Below, piece after piece: positions 4,936 through 13,905 of a DNA stretch of 64,000 bases; positions within the stretch are counted from its first letter, which is position 1, and every line of letters begins with the position of its first letter. The notes beneath the pieces are model-generated. The model saw only the letters and a list, made by a program, of their open reading frames with translations, had not been told where the DNA came from and did no database searches. The stretch is from a virus. Location: positions 1-64,000 of IMG/VR virus record IMGVR_UViG_3300035680_000866, one strand, 5' to 3'. The position numbers and the translations under genes were made by a program.

Positions 4936-5082
4936 TTACACGACAGTCCTCCGGACCCTAGAAATCTCTGGTGTACGATCATATGATAGACTTCCCGCAT
5001 TAATCGATAACCAACCGCAGGCTATTACACCTACCTGTTTGGGCATCGTATTAAATTGTTGATGTCTATTGGACGATTGCAT
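4936..5082 (-). CDS. possible 48-aa ORF on short transcript
   Basis: Lies between the promoter at 5142-5170 and the terminator at 4876-4906; begins MQSSNRHQQF. The ribosome-binding site is weak (AAAGAGA). The transcript's 5' end also folds into the strong hairpin ACATACACT/AGTGTATGT (5110-5138). The unit could be a small mRNA or a roughly 250-nt noncoding RNA. Confidence 0.3.
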   Translation of the reverse strand: MQSSNRHQQFNTMPKQVGVIACGWLSINAGSLSYDRTPEISRVRRTVV

Positions 5083-5141
5083 TTTGTTTTCTCTTTAAAA
5101 CCTTTTGTTACATACACTACCTTATTGCAGTGTATGTTCTA

Positions 5142-5170
5142 ATTATACAGTTATTTAGCATTGTTGTCAA
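5142..5170 (-). promoter_or_regulatory. consensus sigma70 promoter
   Basis: TTGACA, 17 nt, TATAAT on the minus strand. Drives the short transcript ending at the terminator near 4880. Confidence 0.85.
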
Positions 5171-5304
5171 CCCTTATTTGTTCTTTTGAACAAAAAGTTT
5201 TTAACAACTTCTCTTCCTAACTAGTCTCTATTGTACTGCTTCTATTTATGTCTGTCAATAAGTATGTGGTTAAAATGCCACAATTTTGGCGAATTTTTAT
5301 TTTA

Positions 5305-5790
5305 TTACTTTTCTACTACACCGACAAGGTGTAGCCTAGGGTCATCAGAGCAATTCATAAAAGTGTGGGGCTTTCGAGTATCAACCCACCAAACTAATTT
5401 TTTATTCAAGTGTATTATTCTACCAGATTGAAAAACAAAATAGCAACTAGGATTAGTTATTAAAGGTATGTGTATTCTTGGAGTTTCGTCTCGATGGATA
5501 CTATAACATGCATAAGGGTCTACCCACATTAATCTAGTTCTAGTTAATTTATATTGAGCTATTATATTTTCAAATATAGTATTTTTAAAAAATGGATTTA
5601 AATTAGTATATGTTAATTCCTGTCCAGTACTTCTTCCTACTGCACTAGTCCAAGGATCTTCATTATCTTTAAACTGAACTCCGGCTTGTCGCCCTTTGTG
5701 TCCGTAGGATGTCCATTGGATGTTTTCTTCAATTAGATTAAAGGCATCTAATATTTCTTGTTCGTCAATTTTTCCTAAAACTTTTATCAT
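5305..5790 (-). CDS. aspartyl/asparaginyl beta-hydroxylase-like protein
   Basis: 161 aa. The second half carries HRDETPRIHIPLI, a Trp-rich stretch and PHTFMNCSDDPRLHLV. This matches the metal-binding HxD...H core and following Arg of the 2-oxoglutarate/Fe(II) Asp/Asn beta-hydroxylase family (PF05118), which is also used by small-molecule hydroxylases. Last gene of a run of modification enzymes (10033 to 5305). Substrate unknown. No ribosome-binding site is obvious in the short gap to the SDR gene. Confidence 0.6.
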   Translation of the reverse strand: MIKVLGKIDEQEILDAFNLIEENIQWTSYGHKGRQAGVQFKDNEDPWTSAVGRSTGQELTYTNLNPFFKNTIFENIIAQYKLTRTRLMWVDPYACYSIHRDETPRIHIPLITNPSCYFVFQSGRIIHLNKKLVWWVDTRKPHTFMNCSDDPRLHLVGVVEK

Positions 5791-5838
5791 GCTAAAATTA
5801 TATCCGCGGCTTGGTCTTCAGTAATTCGTTGTCAACCA

Positions 5839-6342
5839 CTATTTTCCAAATGTTATGGTATGCACTTTGTAACTACTATTTAATGCAAAATCTAACACAT
5901 CTACTACTTCATTAACTGATAATCTATTACCTAGAATATGTTTAACTCTGTTAGTATCGATTAATCCCGGCTTTAAATTAATTATATATGGTAAGGTAAA
6001 CTCTTTAGACTTGCAAAATATATCCTGTAGTTCTTTATCTTTGCAATATTTTTCAGGACCAGTAGTGTATCGGGATGATATATTAACAATAACTTTGTTT
6101 GTTCCTTCCCATAGCGTGTAAACTTCTTTTAATAATTGTAACTGAGAATCATCAAAATTATTGTATGCATTGTTGATAAACATATCAGCATCTTTAATTT
6201 CTTCTAAAATTTTAATTCTGGATACCGGACTGAATATGTTGTAACCGTTGCTTCTTGAAAATCCAAGAACATCGTGCGACTGAAAATGATCAAAGAACGC
6301 TTTCCCTAATCCTTGTGTATGACCTGTTATTGCAATTTTCAT
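5839..6342 (-). CDS. short-chain dehydrogenase/reductase-like protein
   Basis: 167 aa, shorter than a typical SDR (about 250). The N-terminus ITGHTQGLGKAF is the TGxxxGxG NAD(P)-binding loop, followed by INNAYNN (NNAG-like) and NISSRYTTG around the expected Ser. The YxxxK position reads YCKDK. The start codon overlaps the stop of the upstream gene by 4 nt (ATGA), indicating translational coupling. Probably an oxidoreductase or epimerase acting with the neighbouring hydroxylases. Confidence 0.65.
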   Translation of the reverse strand: MKIAITGHTQGLGKAFFDHFQSHDVLGFSRSNGYNIFSPVSRIKILEEIKDADMFINNAYNNFDDSQLQLLKEVYTLWEGTNKVIVNISSRYTTGPEKYCKDKELQDIFCKSKEFTLPYIINLKPGLIDTNRVKHILGNRLSVNEVVDVLDFALNSSYKVHTITFGK

Positions 6343-6986
6343 AGTTTACACTTTAATCTCAGACTTAATCCAATTTTAGGAACACGGTTAGTAGTAACTG
6401 AGAAGTGTAACTGGTTGCATGGGAAACTAACTAAACTTCCTATTTTCCAACTAATTATAGTGTCAATGCTCATTCCGTCTAATGTTGAATCTGTGAAAAT
6501 TATACCTAACTCGTTTAATCGAGAATCCCACTTGTTATACTCAAGTCCTTGAATATCTTCATAACTTGTAACCATATTGTTCCATCCCTTAGTCCAAGGC
6601 TGTTTGACAAAGGTAGTTGCTTCACCTAGCCATTTTTGATTTAACAATAGCAAATACGAAACACTATCTTCAGGAATATATAAAGGAAACAAAAAAACTG
6701 TATAATCTAAACTGTGAGTATTGTCTTTACCAGTATCAACGTGAATGGGATACTGACTTGCAGTTTCGAGATAGTTCCCACTAGGTTCGTCATCTAAAAT
6801 AACATAACCTAAAGACTCAATAAATGTGTATAATTCAGGTATATCTGTTCGAGTAGGAGGTGTTCCTCTAAGATCTTTTCCTTTAAAGTTGGTATCATAG
6901 GATTGTTGTTTTTTATAAAAGTCTAGCATCTTTGCTACTAGATCTAAAGGAACTGTGTCTTTTGACCAAGAAATAATTTTGCTCAT
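6339..6986 (-). CDS. putative 2OG-Fe(II)-like oxygenase
   Basis: 215 aa. PIHVDTGKDNT supplies an HxD motif, and FPCNQLHFSVTTNRV followed by GLSLRLK resembles the distal His and Arg of double-stranded beta-helix 2-oxoglutarate oxygenases. Overlaps the SDR gene by 4 nt and follows the radical SAM gene by 4 nt. Family call is tentative. Confidence 0.5.
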   Translation of the reverse strand: MSKIISWSKDTVPLDLVAKMLDFYKKQQSYDTNFKGKDLRGTPPTRTDIPELYTFIESLGYVILDDEPSGNYLETASQYPIHVDTGKDNTHSLDYTVFLFPLYIPEDSVSYLLLLNQKWLGEATTFVKQPWTKGWNNMVTSYEDIQGLEYNKWDSRLNELGIIFTDSTLDGMSIDTIISWKIGSLVSFPCNQLHFSVTTNRVPKIGLSLRLKCKL

Positions 6987-6990
6987 AATA

Positions 6991-7998
6991 TCAAGTCATC
7001 CACCAAAATAGCCTGTTAGACCAGCCTTTTGTATTCCATTTCATATCCCAATCTTCTGCCCAACTTTTATAAAAATATAAATTAGATCCTCTTGCACCGT
7101 CTACATAGGGTATTGTTTGATAATCATCAAGTTTTTCTAACACGTTCATAGGAAAATATAAAAGACTGGCATGCTTAGGATGCACGATAAGATGTGTATC
7201 TATACGTCCCCAATAGTTTTTAGCAGTATGATAATCTTGTATAGTATAAGGAGTCATTGCAAAATTTATACTAACATCGCTGACTTCTTTTAGATCACGG
7301 ACACCACTTATTAATTCTTCCCAGGAAGATCCTCTGCGAAACCATTCGTATGTTTCTCCATAACCATCTGCACTGACACTGCATTTAACAGATTGCCAAC
7401 CCTTCCATAGTTCATCTCTAAAGGGACTAATGCCGTTTGTTATATATTCTAATGTACAATGACTTCTATCAAACTGCTGTAAGTATTCTAATATCTTCCA
7501 ATGGTTAGGGTCGAGAAAAGGCTCGCCGCCGGTAAATTTTAGACAAGTTATCTGCGGTAGTAATTCTCCTAACTCTTTTAAAAATTCGTCAGTTAATTCA
7601 AAACTATCGGAAGCTATCGGAGTTATCTTTAAAAACTTTTTCCATCCTGTAGATAACTCAGGACCACAATGAGCACAAGTTAGTTGGCACTTGTTACTCA
7701 TTTTAAATTGAATTGTTTTTAATGTCCTATCTTGTGTGGCAAACGGTGTACTGGTACGCATACTAGGTTGATCTGCAGATTCTAAAATTTCGCATCTGTT
7801 ACAAAATGGTCGAGTCTTTTTAGAATAACCGTTCTTTAACTCCTCTCTTAATTCTAGTAATTTAGAATTATTCCATGCTGCCTGTATTCCGTTATTAATA
7901 TGTGCTATCCTTGCATCCTTAGACGGTTCTGCACAGCACGGTCGCGTCCATCCGTCTGTTTCGATGCTCATCATATTTTCTAACCAGGCACATTTCAT
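6991..7998 (-). CDS. radical SAM protein with extra cysteine cluster
   Basis: About 335 aa from ATG at 7998, chosen because it overlaps the upstream stop as ATGA; an in-frame ATG at 8073 exists. The radical SAM motif CxxxCxxC is at residues 104-111 (CQLTCAHC), preceded by FKMSNK and followed by the glycine-rich TGGEPFLD. N-terminal cysteines (CC about 21-22, CNRC about 66-69) could bind a second Fe-S cluster as in SPASM/twitch enzymes. Probably modifies a peptide, sugar or lipid head group. Confidence 0.8.
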   Translation of the reverse strand: MKCAWLENMMSIETDGWTRPCCAEPSKDARIAHINNGIQAAWNNSKLLELREELKNGYSKKTRPFCNRCEILESADQPSMRTSTPFATQDRTLKTIQFKMSNKCQLTCAHCGPELSTGWKKFLKITPIASDSFELTDEFLKELGELLPQITCLKFTGGEPFLDPNHWKILEYLQQFDRSHCTLEYITNGISPFRDELWKGWQSVKCSVSADGYGETYEWFRRGSSWEELISGVRDLKEVSDVSINFAMTPYTIQDYHTAKNYWGRIDTHLIVHPKHASLLYFPMNVLEKLDDYQTIPYVDGARGSNLYFYKSWAEDWDMKWNTKGWSNRLFWWMT

Positions 7999-9425
7999 AC
8001 TACAGCATTTGCAAAGTTTTGTGCCAATTGTATTCTTAATTGATTGTTCAAGCCTGGCCAGTGTACTACCCAATCACCCTGCTGCCACTGTCCGTCGTTG
8101 CCTAACATGTCAATTCCGTCGACTCCATACATCTTGTAATCGTAGCTGTTCATAGTACGTTGTGGTACAAGTTTAATAATATCCTTGTAGGTAACATAAG
8201 TGTCGATAACACACTGCTGATCAAACCATTTCTTATCGTTGAGGTAGTCCTTGCGCTTACCGATCATATCCTCTAACCACACCCGACTGTTCTCACTGTT
8301 CTTGACAAAGAAGCTGCCTGTGTTAAGACTGGCAATGTCAGTGGCCATGATGATGTCATAGCTGTCATCAATTACATCTTCTATCTTGCAATTGAAGTTG
8401 GTAATCATAGCATCGTTGTCTAACCACCACACCCAAGATAGATTAGGATTATCGTTCATTACTTGCAAAATATGCACAAACTTATCAAAGTGAACTGCTT
8501 CTGAACTAAAGTCGTCCATTTTAGAAAAGGCTTTGTATCCGCGATGTGTTGCATACTTGTCTTTGTTATTGAACCAAGTGTGTTTGGCAAGTTCAAAATG
8601 TGGCTCATTGAACATACTAACAATAGCGTACTTGCTAGGATCACCACGCTTCCAAAGTTGCGGAATACTGTACCACAATCCCTCAAAATCAATGTAAGGA
8701 TCTTTTAAGGACTCTAGTGTGATATGCAGGCTTAGGCTAGGAATAGGACTGAACAACATAACATCGTCTTTGTTCCATACCTGATTGATAGTTTCATTTT
8801 CATCTTTACGCAATATCCATTCTGCTGCATCATCAAAGTGTTTGCGATACTTGTCAAATACAGCACGACTGGCTAAGCAGGTATAGGTACTGTGCTTAAC
8901 TGTACGATAATGCCTGTGGGGACCAAACAACAAAATGCTAGGGTAAACTTGTGCTGTGTAACGGTACACATCGTCATGCGGATTGACTGCAATCATCTTG
9001 CCTGTTTGCTGCTCAAACTGTGTTACAGTATCTAGCATGTCTTGTATTGCTGTTTGAAAATGCGGATAGTCATCTTCTGCATGATACCACAAGTCTGTAC
9101 ACTGTTGATCTACAATTTCATAGACTTTCTTGCAAGTGTAGCTAGCACCAGTTCCGCCTGTTACTGCTACAAACTCTGTAGACGATTTGCATTGTGCAAG
9201 GATGATTTTAAAATCAGCAACTGCTTCGGGTGTGCTGTTGTCATCTAAGACTACTAGCTTAACATCGTGCCCTTCACAGTGATTAATACTATCTACAATA
9301 CTGCTAAGGCAAACATTTACAAGCTCATGCTTAGGTACTTTGTGATAGCGGCCGCCCATGTTTTCACCGTTGAGCATGTTAACACGGGTACAAGTTCTTA
9401 ATACAATTAGTAAGTTTCTTTTCAT
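7995..9425 (-). CDS. two-part glycosyltransferase
   Basis: 476 aa. The N-terminal half has a GT-A layout (LLIVLRTCTRVN, VVLDDNST, ASYTCKKVYE, DLWYHAEDDYPHF with a DxD-like EDD). The C-terminal half (IVSMFNEPHFELAKHTWFNNKDKYATHRGYKAF and WVWWLDNDAMI) resembles the galactosyltransferase GMA12/MNN10 family (GT34), with a DND motif. Coupled by ATGA overlaps to the methyltransferase and radical SAM genes. Confidence 0.75.
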   Translation of the reverse strand: MKRNLLIVLRTCTRVNMLNGENMGGRYHKVPKHELVNVCLSSIVDSINHCEGHDVKLVVLDDNSTPEAVADFKIILAQCKSSTEFVAVTGGTGASYTCKKVYEIVDQQCTDLWYHAEDDYPHFQTAIQDMLDTVTQFEQQTGKMIAVNPHDDVYRYTAQVYPSILLFGPHRHYRTVKHSTYTCLASRAVFDKYRKHFDDAAEWILRKDENETINQVWNKDDVMLFSPIPSLSLHITLESLKDPYIDFEGLWYSIPQLWKRGDPSKYAIVSMFNEPHFELAKHTWFNNKDKYATHRGYKAFSKMDDFSSEAVHFDKFVHILQVMNDNPNLSWVWWLDNDAMITNFNCKIEDVIDDSYDIIMATDIASLNTGSFFVKNSENSRVWLEDMIGKRKDYLNDKKWFDQQCVIDTYVTYKDIIKLVPQRTMNSYDYKMYGVDGIDMLGNDGQWQQGDWVVHWPGLNNQLRIQLAQNFANAVV

Positions 9426-10033
9426 CTGTTCATCATCTGTGTAATGTATGCTGGGTCTGCAATCTTTTCAATCACACACTCAATTTCGTAGCAGCCTTCG
9501 CTGTGTGTTGTATCTGGCAAACTGTAGTCAAAGCCTGCATCATTATCGCACATATGACGTAAGCGCCATTCACCTAGTGGGAGTGCCTCTTGGACTTCTG
9601 CAAGCAGAGTGCTAGGTAAGTAATAACGAAAATGCCCCGCACCTGCAAAGCGACTGGGCAGATCTTTCTTCTTTTCGTATAACAACCAATGTGGTACAAC
9701 AATTACCATGTAACCTCCCACTTTAAGTACTCGGAACCACTCCTGTAACACTTGTTCCCAATACGGAATGTGCTCAAGTACATGACTGCTATATACTGCA
9801 TCTTGGCTAGCATCCTCAAACGGCAGGTGCAACCCGTCGTAGCCCGGATAACCCTGATCAATACCAATTGCATTTTCTACAATAGGAACAACTTCTCGTC
9901 CTGCATTGTATCCTTGGTATCCAATTTCTAAAATGTTCTTACCGCTTAGGTACTTTTCTAAAAATCCACTTTCAATTTTCTGAGCATAACTTTTAATACT
10001 TTCTATGCCTACTGGTCTATTCTTGTCAAACAT
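9422..10033 (-). CDS. class I SAM-dependent methyltransferase
   Basis: 203 aa. Motif I is NILEIGYQGYNAG, with an acidic residue after beta-2 (GIDQG), PFEDASQDAVYSSHVLEH as the Methyltransf_11-type motif and LKVGGYMVIVVPH as motif III. The late-promoter-like CTAAATA and a ribosome-binding site (AAGGAAC) precede ATG. First gene of the modification operon; the methyl acceptor is probably a glycan or small molecule. Confidence 0.8.
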   Translation of the reverse strand: MFDKNRPVGIESIKSYAQKIESGFLEKYLSGKNILEIGYQGYNAGREVVPIVENAIGIDQGYPGYDGLHLPFEDASQDAVYSSHVLEHIPYWEQVLQEWFRVLKVGGYMVIVVPHWLLYEKKKDLPSRFAGAGHFRYYLPSTLLAEVQEALPLGEWRLRHMCDNDAGFDYSLPDTTHSEGCYEIECVIEKIADPAYITQMMNR

Positions 10034-10141
10034 GATCTGTTCCTTTGAGATATTTAGTACATTATATACGCACAGAATAAAATTATCTACTACTATATTG
10101 ATTTTACCATTAACTGTAAATATAATAAACTGGAGTAGGAT

Positions 10142-10420
10142 ATGGGCGATTTCTTTAAATTAGTAGCAGAGTTAGGGTTTCCAATAGCTGGTGCAATAGC
10201 GGCTGGCTACTTTGTTTTCCTAACATTGAAGTTTATTTTAGCTGGTGTAACATCTAGCGTCAACGGAATGGGTGGTATTATTAAAGGTCTAGACAGTCGA
10301 GTAGATACTATGACCAACCAATTACAACGTATTGATGTTAAAGTAAGTCATGCATTGGGACTACAGCCCGATTATGATCGGATTGCTCGTGCTGATCAAG
10401 TTGATCAAAGGAAAGACTAA
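10142..10420 (+). CDS. small membrane protein, holin-like
   Basis: 92 aa. One or two hydrophobic segments (residues about 8-35, LGFPIAGAIAAGYFVFLTLKF) are followed by a charged amphipathic tail with heptads (VDTMTNQLQRIDVKV). This resembles small phage holin/XhlA-type proteins. Good ribosome-binding site (GGAGTAGGAT). First of four plus-strand genes; its relative lies three genes downstream. Confidence 0.6.
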   Translation: MGDFFKLVAELGFPIAGAIAAGYFVFLTLKFILAGVTSSVNGMGGIIKGLDSRVDTMTNQLQRIDVKVSHALGLQPDYDRIARADQVDQRKD

Positions 10421-10569
10421 TGAATAAGATTAAGCAACTGCAAACTGAACTAGCAAAAGATTTAGTAAATTTTGAACAGAGCGAGTTAACTGAAGAACAG
10501 TTAGAAATGATTGAAGAAACTTATCAGCAAGTATATCTTATTCTCGGCACAGTAGAAAGCACCTTATGA
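10420..10569 (+). CDS. small acidic helical protein, unknown
   Basis: 49 aa, mostly predicted helix (KIKQLQTELAKDLVNFEQSELTEEQLEM). Translation start overlaps the upstream stop as TAATG. No family recognised. Confidence 0.6.
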   Translation: MNKIKQLQTELAKDLVNFEQSELTEEQLEMIEETYQQVYLILGTVESTL

Positions 10570-10745
10570 AATACTTAGACTACGACTGGGATCTTCGAAA
10601 AGATCGAATTATTCTAGACAGAGAAATTAACATAGACAAGTTAGAGTGGCGTGCTGGAGATCACTTTGAGCTTAAAAATATAGACGGGCAAAGTCAATTA
10701 GTCAAAGTAGACCCCGTACTAAAATTTACCAAAGGGTATAAGTAA
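10566..10745 (+). CDS. small protein, unknown
   Basis: 59 aa beginning MKYLDYDWDLRKDRI. ATGA overlap with the upstream gene and 1 nt from the next gene show an operon. Resembles conserved small proteins of T4-like marine phages in style; no function assigned. Confidence 0.6.
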   Translation: MKYLDYDWDLRKDRIILDREINIDKLEWRAGDHFELKNIDGQSQLVKVDPVLKFTKGYK

Positions 10746-10746
10746 T

Positions 10747-11109
10747 ATGGATATAGCAGAAATGATCAACAAATATGGTTTTCCTATTGTTGCTGCGGGC
10801 GGCATGGGATACTTTATCTATTACGTGTGGACCTGGGTAACCACAGAAATCAAACCAGTTATAGGACAAGCCAATGGAACTCTTATTGCTCTTATTGATC
10901 GTATTCGTATGCTGGACAATGACCTTATAAGATTAAATCAAAAAGTTGAAACAGTTATGGAATTGCGTGGCAAGACAATTGAGAAAGAACGTATTGCTGC
11001 TGATGCATCTATTAACAAAGAACCTGAACCTGTTAAAGAAAAACTATCTCCAATACCTCAGAGAAAATTTACACCTCAAGAAATTAACGACGCAGCAGCA
11101 GACGATTAA
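10747..11109 (+). CDS. small membrane protein, holin-like paralogue
   Basis: 120 aa with the same plan as the protein at 10142: one hydrophobic segment (YGFPIVAAGGMGYFIYYVWTWV), then a helix (LIDRIRMLDNDLIRLNQKVETV) and a charged tail. The shared GFPI...GYF pattern suggests the two are distant paralogues and may act together in lysis or membrane anchoring. Confidence 0.6.
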   Translation: MDIAEMINKYGFPIVAAGGMGYFIYYVWTWVTTEIKPVIGQANGTLIALIDRIRMLDNDLIRLNQKVETVMELRGKTIEKERIAADASINKEPEPVKEKLSPIPQRKFTPQEINDAAADD

Positions 11110-11202
11110 TTTCTTTAATGTTGTCAGAGTTTCCTAAAACAAAATAAGGCCAATAATATGCCAGGATCCAAAGCCTGGCATATTCATCTAGAACATCTTC
11201 TA

Positions 11203-13266
11203 TCACTTTGATGTAGCTCTGTAGGTACCGTCCCAATCTGCGGCTAGATCTCTTGTACGCATCTCAGCAATACGCTCAATCCATAATTCGTAATAGTGAT
11301 CCATCTTGCCGTCAAACTCACCTGTAAGTTCTTGGCACAGTGTAATGGCCTTGTCCCACTGTTGTTGACGATAATATTCTAACATTAGTTCATGATGCTC
11401 TCGAGCCATGATCCAATCTGCTGCCACAGTGGCATCTGGATTGTAAAACACTGTGAATATGTTAACGCCAATAGTCTTACCTTTAACAGCAATACAGTCT
11501 AATGGAATTGTAAAGTAATTGTCGCCTACTCGAGCCTGTGTAAACTCGCTAATGATGATCAACACACCATAGTTCTTGGTCTGTCCTTCTAGTCGAGCAG
11601 TTAAACTTACTGAGTCGCCTAGTACGTCATAACCAAATCGATCCTTACTACCAATGTTACCAATTAGTGTAGGGCCAGTGTTGATACCCAATCCGCAACC
11701 TACTAAGGGCTTACCTTCTTTGGTAAGTTCAATATTAAACAGCTCAACAGCGTGCAACATTTCAAGACCTGTACGCACTCCTGCTAACACATGATCCGGA
11801 TCTTGTTCTTCTTGAATAGGAGCACCGTGTACGTGTAATGACGCATCACCTATGAACTTGATCAAACACCCATTGTTACGCAGTATAGGCTCCGCAATGG
11901 CAGTCATGTAACGGTTCATAGTCTGTGTAAATGCCACAACGTCATCACCGTATGTCTCACCTAGTCCCGTAAAGTTACGCATGTCGCTCATGATAACAGT
12001 TAAATCTTTCTTCTCACCACCCAGTTTGATAAAGCTAGGATCTTTTTGTAAGCGTTCAACAATAACAGGATTTACGTAACTGCCAAACTGTTTCTTAATC
12101 TGACTCTTCTGTAGGAACTCGCTTACAAACTTGATGCCATAGGCATGCAGAGCGACCAAAGTTGTGCCAACTGCAAAGGCAGTAGCATCGAATAAGAATA
12201 AAAGACTGCTGTAAGCATAGATGCTGCCAGCAATGCCACCGCCAATAATAACAACTGTCGCTGCCAATCCCGCATAGGTCCACCTCGTTAAAAATAATAG
12301 CAATATACCTGCAATTAGAATAGCTACTGTTTCTAAGTCATCTGCGTAGCCTGGACGCTGAATAGTTTTGCCGTTAAGCATTGTACCTAATAAACTTGCC
12401 TGCATATCCTGTGGCCAAATTTCGCCGCGAGCAGTAGCTACTGGTTGAACTAATCCTGCCGCACTTAATCCCACTATAACGATTTCACCGTTGAAGTCTT
12501 TGGGCAATTTGGCAAGACTGTGTTGCTTGGGTTGCTGGCTCCAATCAATCCATACACGACTCAATGGATCTACGTTGATGCGATTCAGTTTAGGAATACG
12601 CACTGCTTCAACCCCCATGTCTGTAATCTTAACTTGTATTTTTGTATCTCCTGCCGCAGTCCTAAGTGTTTCTAAACCGATTGCAGGATGCACAGTTTCT
12701 CCGCTTAGTATTAGCAACGGCATACGACGAACAACACCGTCTATTTCAGGAAAAGTATTTACAACACCTACACCAGCCGCACGTTCTTCTAGCATAGGAA
12801 CGTTGGCGATAATACCTGGATATTCTACTAGACTACCTTCTGGGTCAACGCCTACAATTTGTACAGCACTTCCGAACGTCTTATTCTTGCCTGTGGTGCT
12901 GGCAACCTGCGGCAGCACCACTGAATATTTTTCTAAGGCTTTGGCCAGTTGAGTATCTTGATTGAATCGATCTGATTCAGGCATGAGGATATTGAGCACA
13001 ACAAGTCCAGCGTTTCTATCATATAGGTCTTTAATAATGTCAGCATATAGTCCTCGAGGAAAAGGGAATTGTCCATACTTGTCTAATGCAGCTTCATCTA
13101 TATTAACAGTATGTACAGGAATGTCTTGTTTAGGTTGGCTAATGATAAGTTGATCGAAGTATCGCAGTCTAACTGATTCAACAAATGCAGGATCTGCAAA
13201 TCTGACACCTGCTATCAATACCAATGTAATTAATGCCAACCACGGGCTTAGTAATATTTTTTTCAT
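11203..13266 (-). CDS. CHASE2-domain class III adenylate/guanylate cyclase
   Basis: 687 aa. An N-terminal membrane anchor is followed by a CHASE2 sensor (about 30-300, with FPFPRGLYADII and FNGEIVIVGLSAAGL). Transmembrane helices span about 312-375 and the catalytic domain about 420-600. Metal aspartates D428 (SDMRNFTG) and D474 (FIGDASL) and the ATP-selecting Lys K470 are present. The usual transition-state Asn is Ser (S554) while Arg R558 is kept, so activity may be altered. It likely makes cAMP in response to a periplasmic signal. Lies beside the curli-type cluster; very unusual in a phage. Confidence 0.88.
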   Translation of the reverse strand: MKKILLSPWLALITLVLIAGVRFADPAFVESVRLRYFDQLIISQPKQDIPVHTVNIDEAALDKYGQFPFPRGLYADIIKDLYDRNAGLVVLNILMPESDRFNQDTQLAKALEKYSVVLPQVASTTGKNKTFGSAVQIVGVDPEGSLVEYPGIIANVPMLEERAAGVGVVNTFPEIDGVVRRMPLLILSGETVHPAIGLETLRTAAGDTKIQVKITDMGVEAVRIPKLNRINVDPLSRVWIDWSQQPKQHSLAKLPKDFNGEIVIVGLSAAGLVQPVATARGEIWPQDMQASLLGTMLNGKTIQRPGYADDLETVAILIAGILLLFLTRWTYAGLAATVVIIGGGIAGSIYAYSSLLFLFDATAFAVGTTLVALHAYGIKFVSEFLQKSQIKKQFGSYVNPVIVERLQKDPSFIKLGGEKKDLTVIMSDMRNFTGLGETYGDDVVAFTQTMNRYMTAIAEPILRNNGCLIKFIGDASLHVHGAPIQEEQDPDHVLAGVRTGLEMLHAVELFNIELTKEGKPLVGCGLGINTGPTLIGNIGSKDRFGYDVLGDSVSLTARLEGQTKNYGVLIIISEFTQARVGDNYFTIPLDCIAVKGKTIGVNIFTVFYNPDATVAADWIMAREHHELMLEYYRQQQWDKAITLCQELTGEFDGKMDHYYELWIERIAEMRTRDLAADWDGTYRATSK

Positions 13267-13269
13267 ATT

Positions 13270-13557
13270 TTATTCCTCGCAGTTCCAGCGAGACAGTGCT
13301 TTGGCTTTAGGAGTTGGACGACCTTTCTCGTCCTTCATAGGGCCTTTGTTACCCGACATGCGAGCACAAAAACTCTTGCGGCGTTTAGCATCCTTGCTGC
13401 CTGCTTTTAATTTACTAGGCTTAGTAGTTACAGCAGTCTTAAGTTTGCTGCCTGGATTCTCTCTACGATAAGCATTAACAGCCTTTTGACTAAGGCCATC
13501 TGTCTTGTCTTGTTTGTTGACTTTGTTCCAGTCTTCTAAAAGTTCTTGAATCTTCAT
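13270..13557 (-). CDS. conserved phage protein (DUF6321-like)
   Basis: 95 aa, very basic. The segment SKLKAGSKDAKRRKSFCARMSGNKGPMKDEKGRP resembles the short conserved core I associate with DUF6321 in T4-like aquatic phages. The N-terminus MKIQELLEDW fits the amphipathic capsid-targeting type. ATGA overlap with the upstream gene. Confidence 0.6.
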   Translation of the reverse strand: MKIQELLEDWNKVNKQDKTDGLSQKAVNAYRRENPGSKLKTAVTTKPSKLKAGSKDAKRRKSFCARMSGNKGPMKDEKGRPTPKAKALSRWNCEE

Positions 13558-13886
13558 TTCTTAGCCTTCCCTGCTTTCATATTGGCCATCCAATGTGCTA
13601 ACTGACCTTTTCGACCACCTTGCTTGGCAACCTTACGCAGTGTACTTACTGACGATTTAGTAGGAACACCGTGACGCTTGCTGTCGCCTTTGTCTTGCGG
13701 GTTCTTACCATCTGCAAAGTTTTCTTCTAAACTGTGACCACCTTCCATCATAGCATATTCTAATGCTGTAAATTTTGGAGCAGGTTTATCCGCCATTTCT
13801 GCATCAAGTTTAGCCTGTAAACTTTCTGTATAGGTCAATGGCTTCTGCGGTTTGGCAGGTTTTTTAATAAGGTCGTCGAATCGCAT
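13554..13886 (-). CDS. conserved basic phage protein, unknown
   Basis: 110 aa, with a conserved-looking C-terminus (STLRKVAKQGGRKGQLAHW) and N-terminus MRFDDLIKK. A T4-type late promoter sequence TATAAATA (13892-13899) lies only 5 nt upstream of the start codon, so the mRNA may be nearly leaderless. Probably virion-internal or DNA-associated. Confidence 0.6.
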   Translation of the reverse strand: MRFDDLIKKPAKPQKPLTYTESLQAKLDAEMADKPAPKFTALEYAMMEGGHSLEENFADGKNPQDKGDSKRHGVPTKSSVSTLRKVAKQGGRKGQLAHWMANMKAGKAKK

Positions 13887-13891
13887 CAGTT

Positions 13892-13899
13892 ATTTATAG
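13892..13899 (-). promoter_or_regulatory. T4-type late promoter TATAAATA
   Basis: Exact match to the T4 late-promoter core, immediately upstream of the gene at 13554-13886. Near matches (xTAAATAx) lie before many structural genes in the window. Confidence 0.6.
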
Positions 13900-13905
13900 C
13901 AAAAT

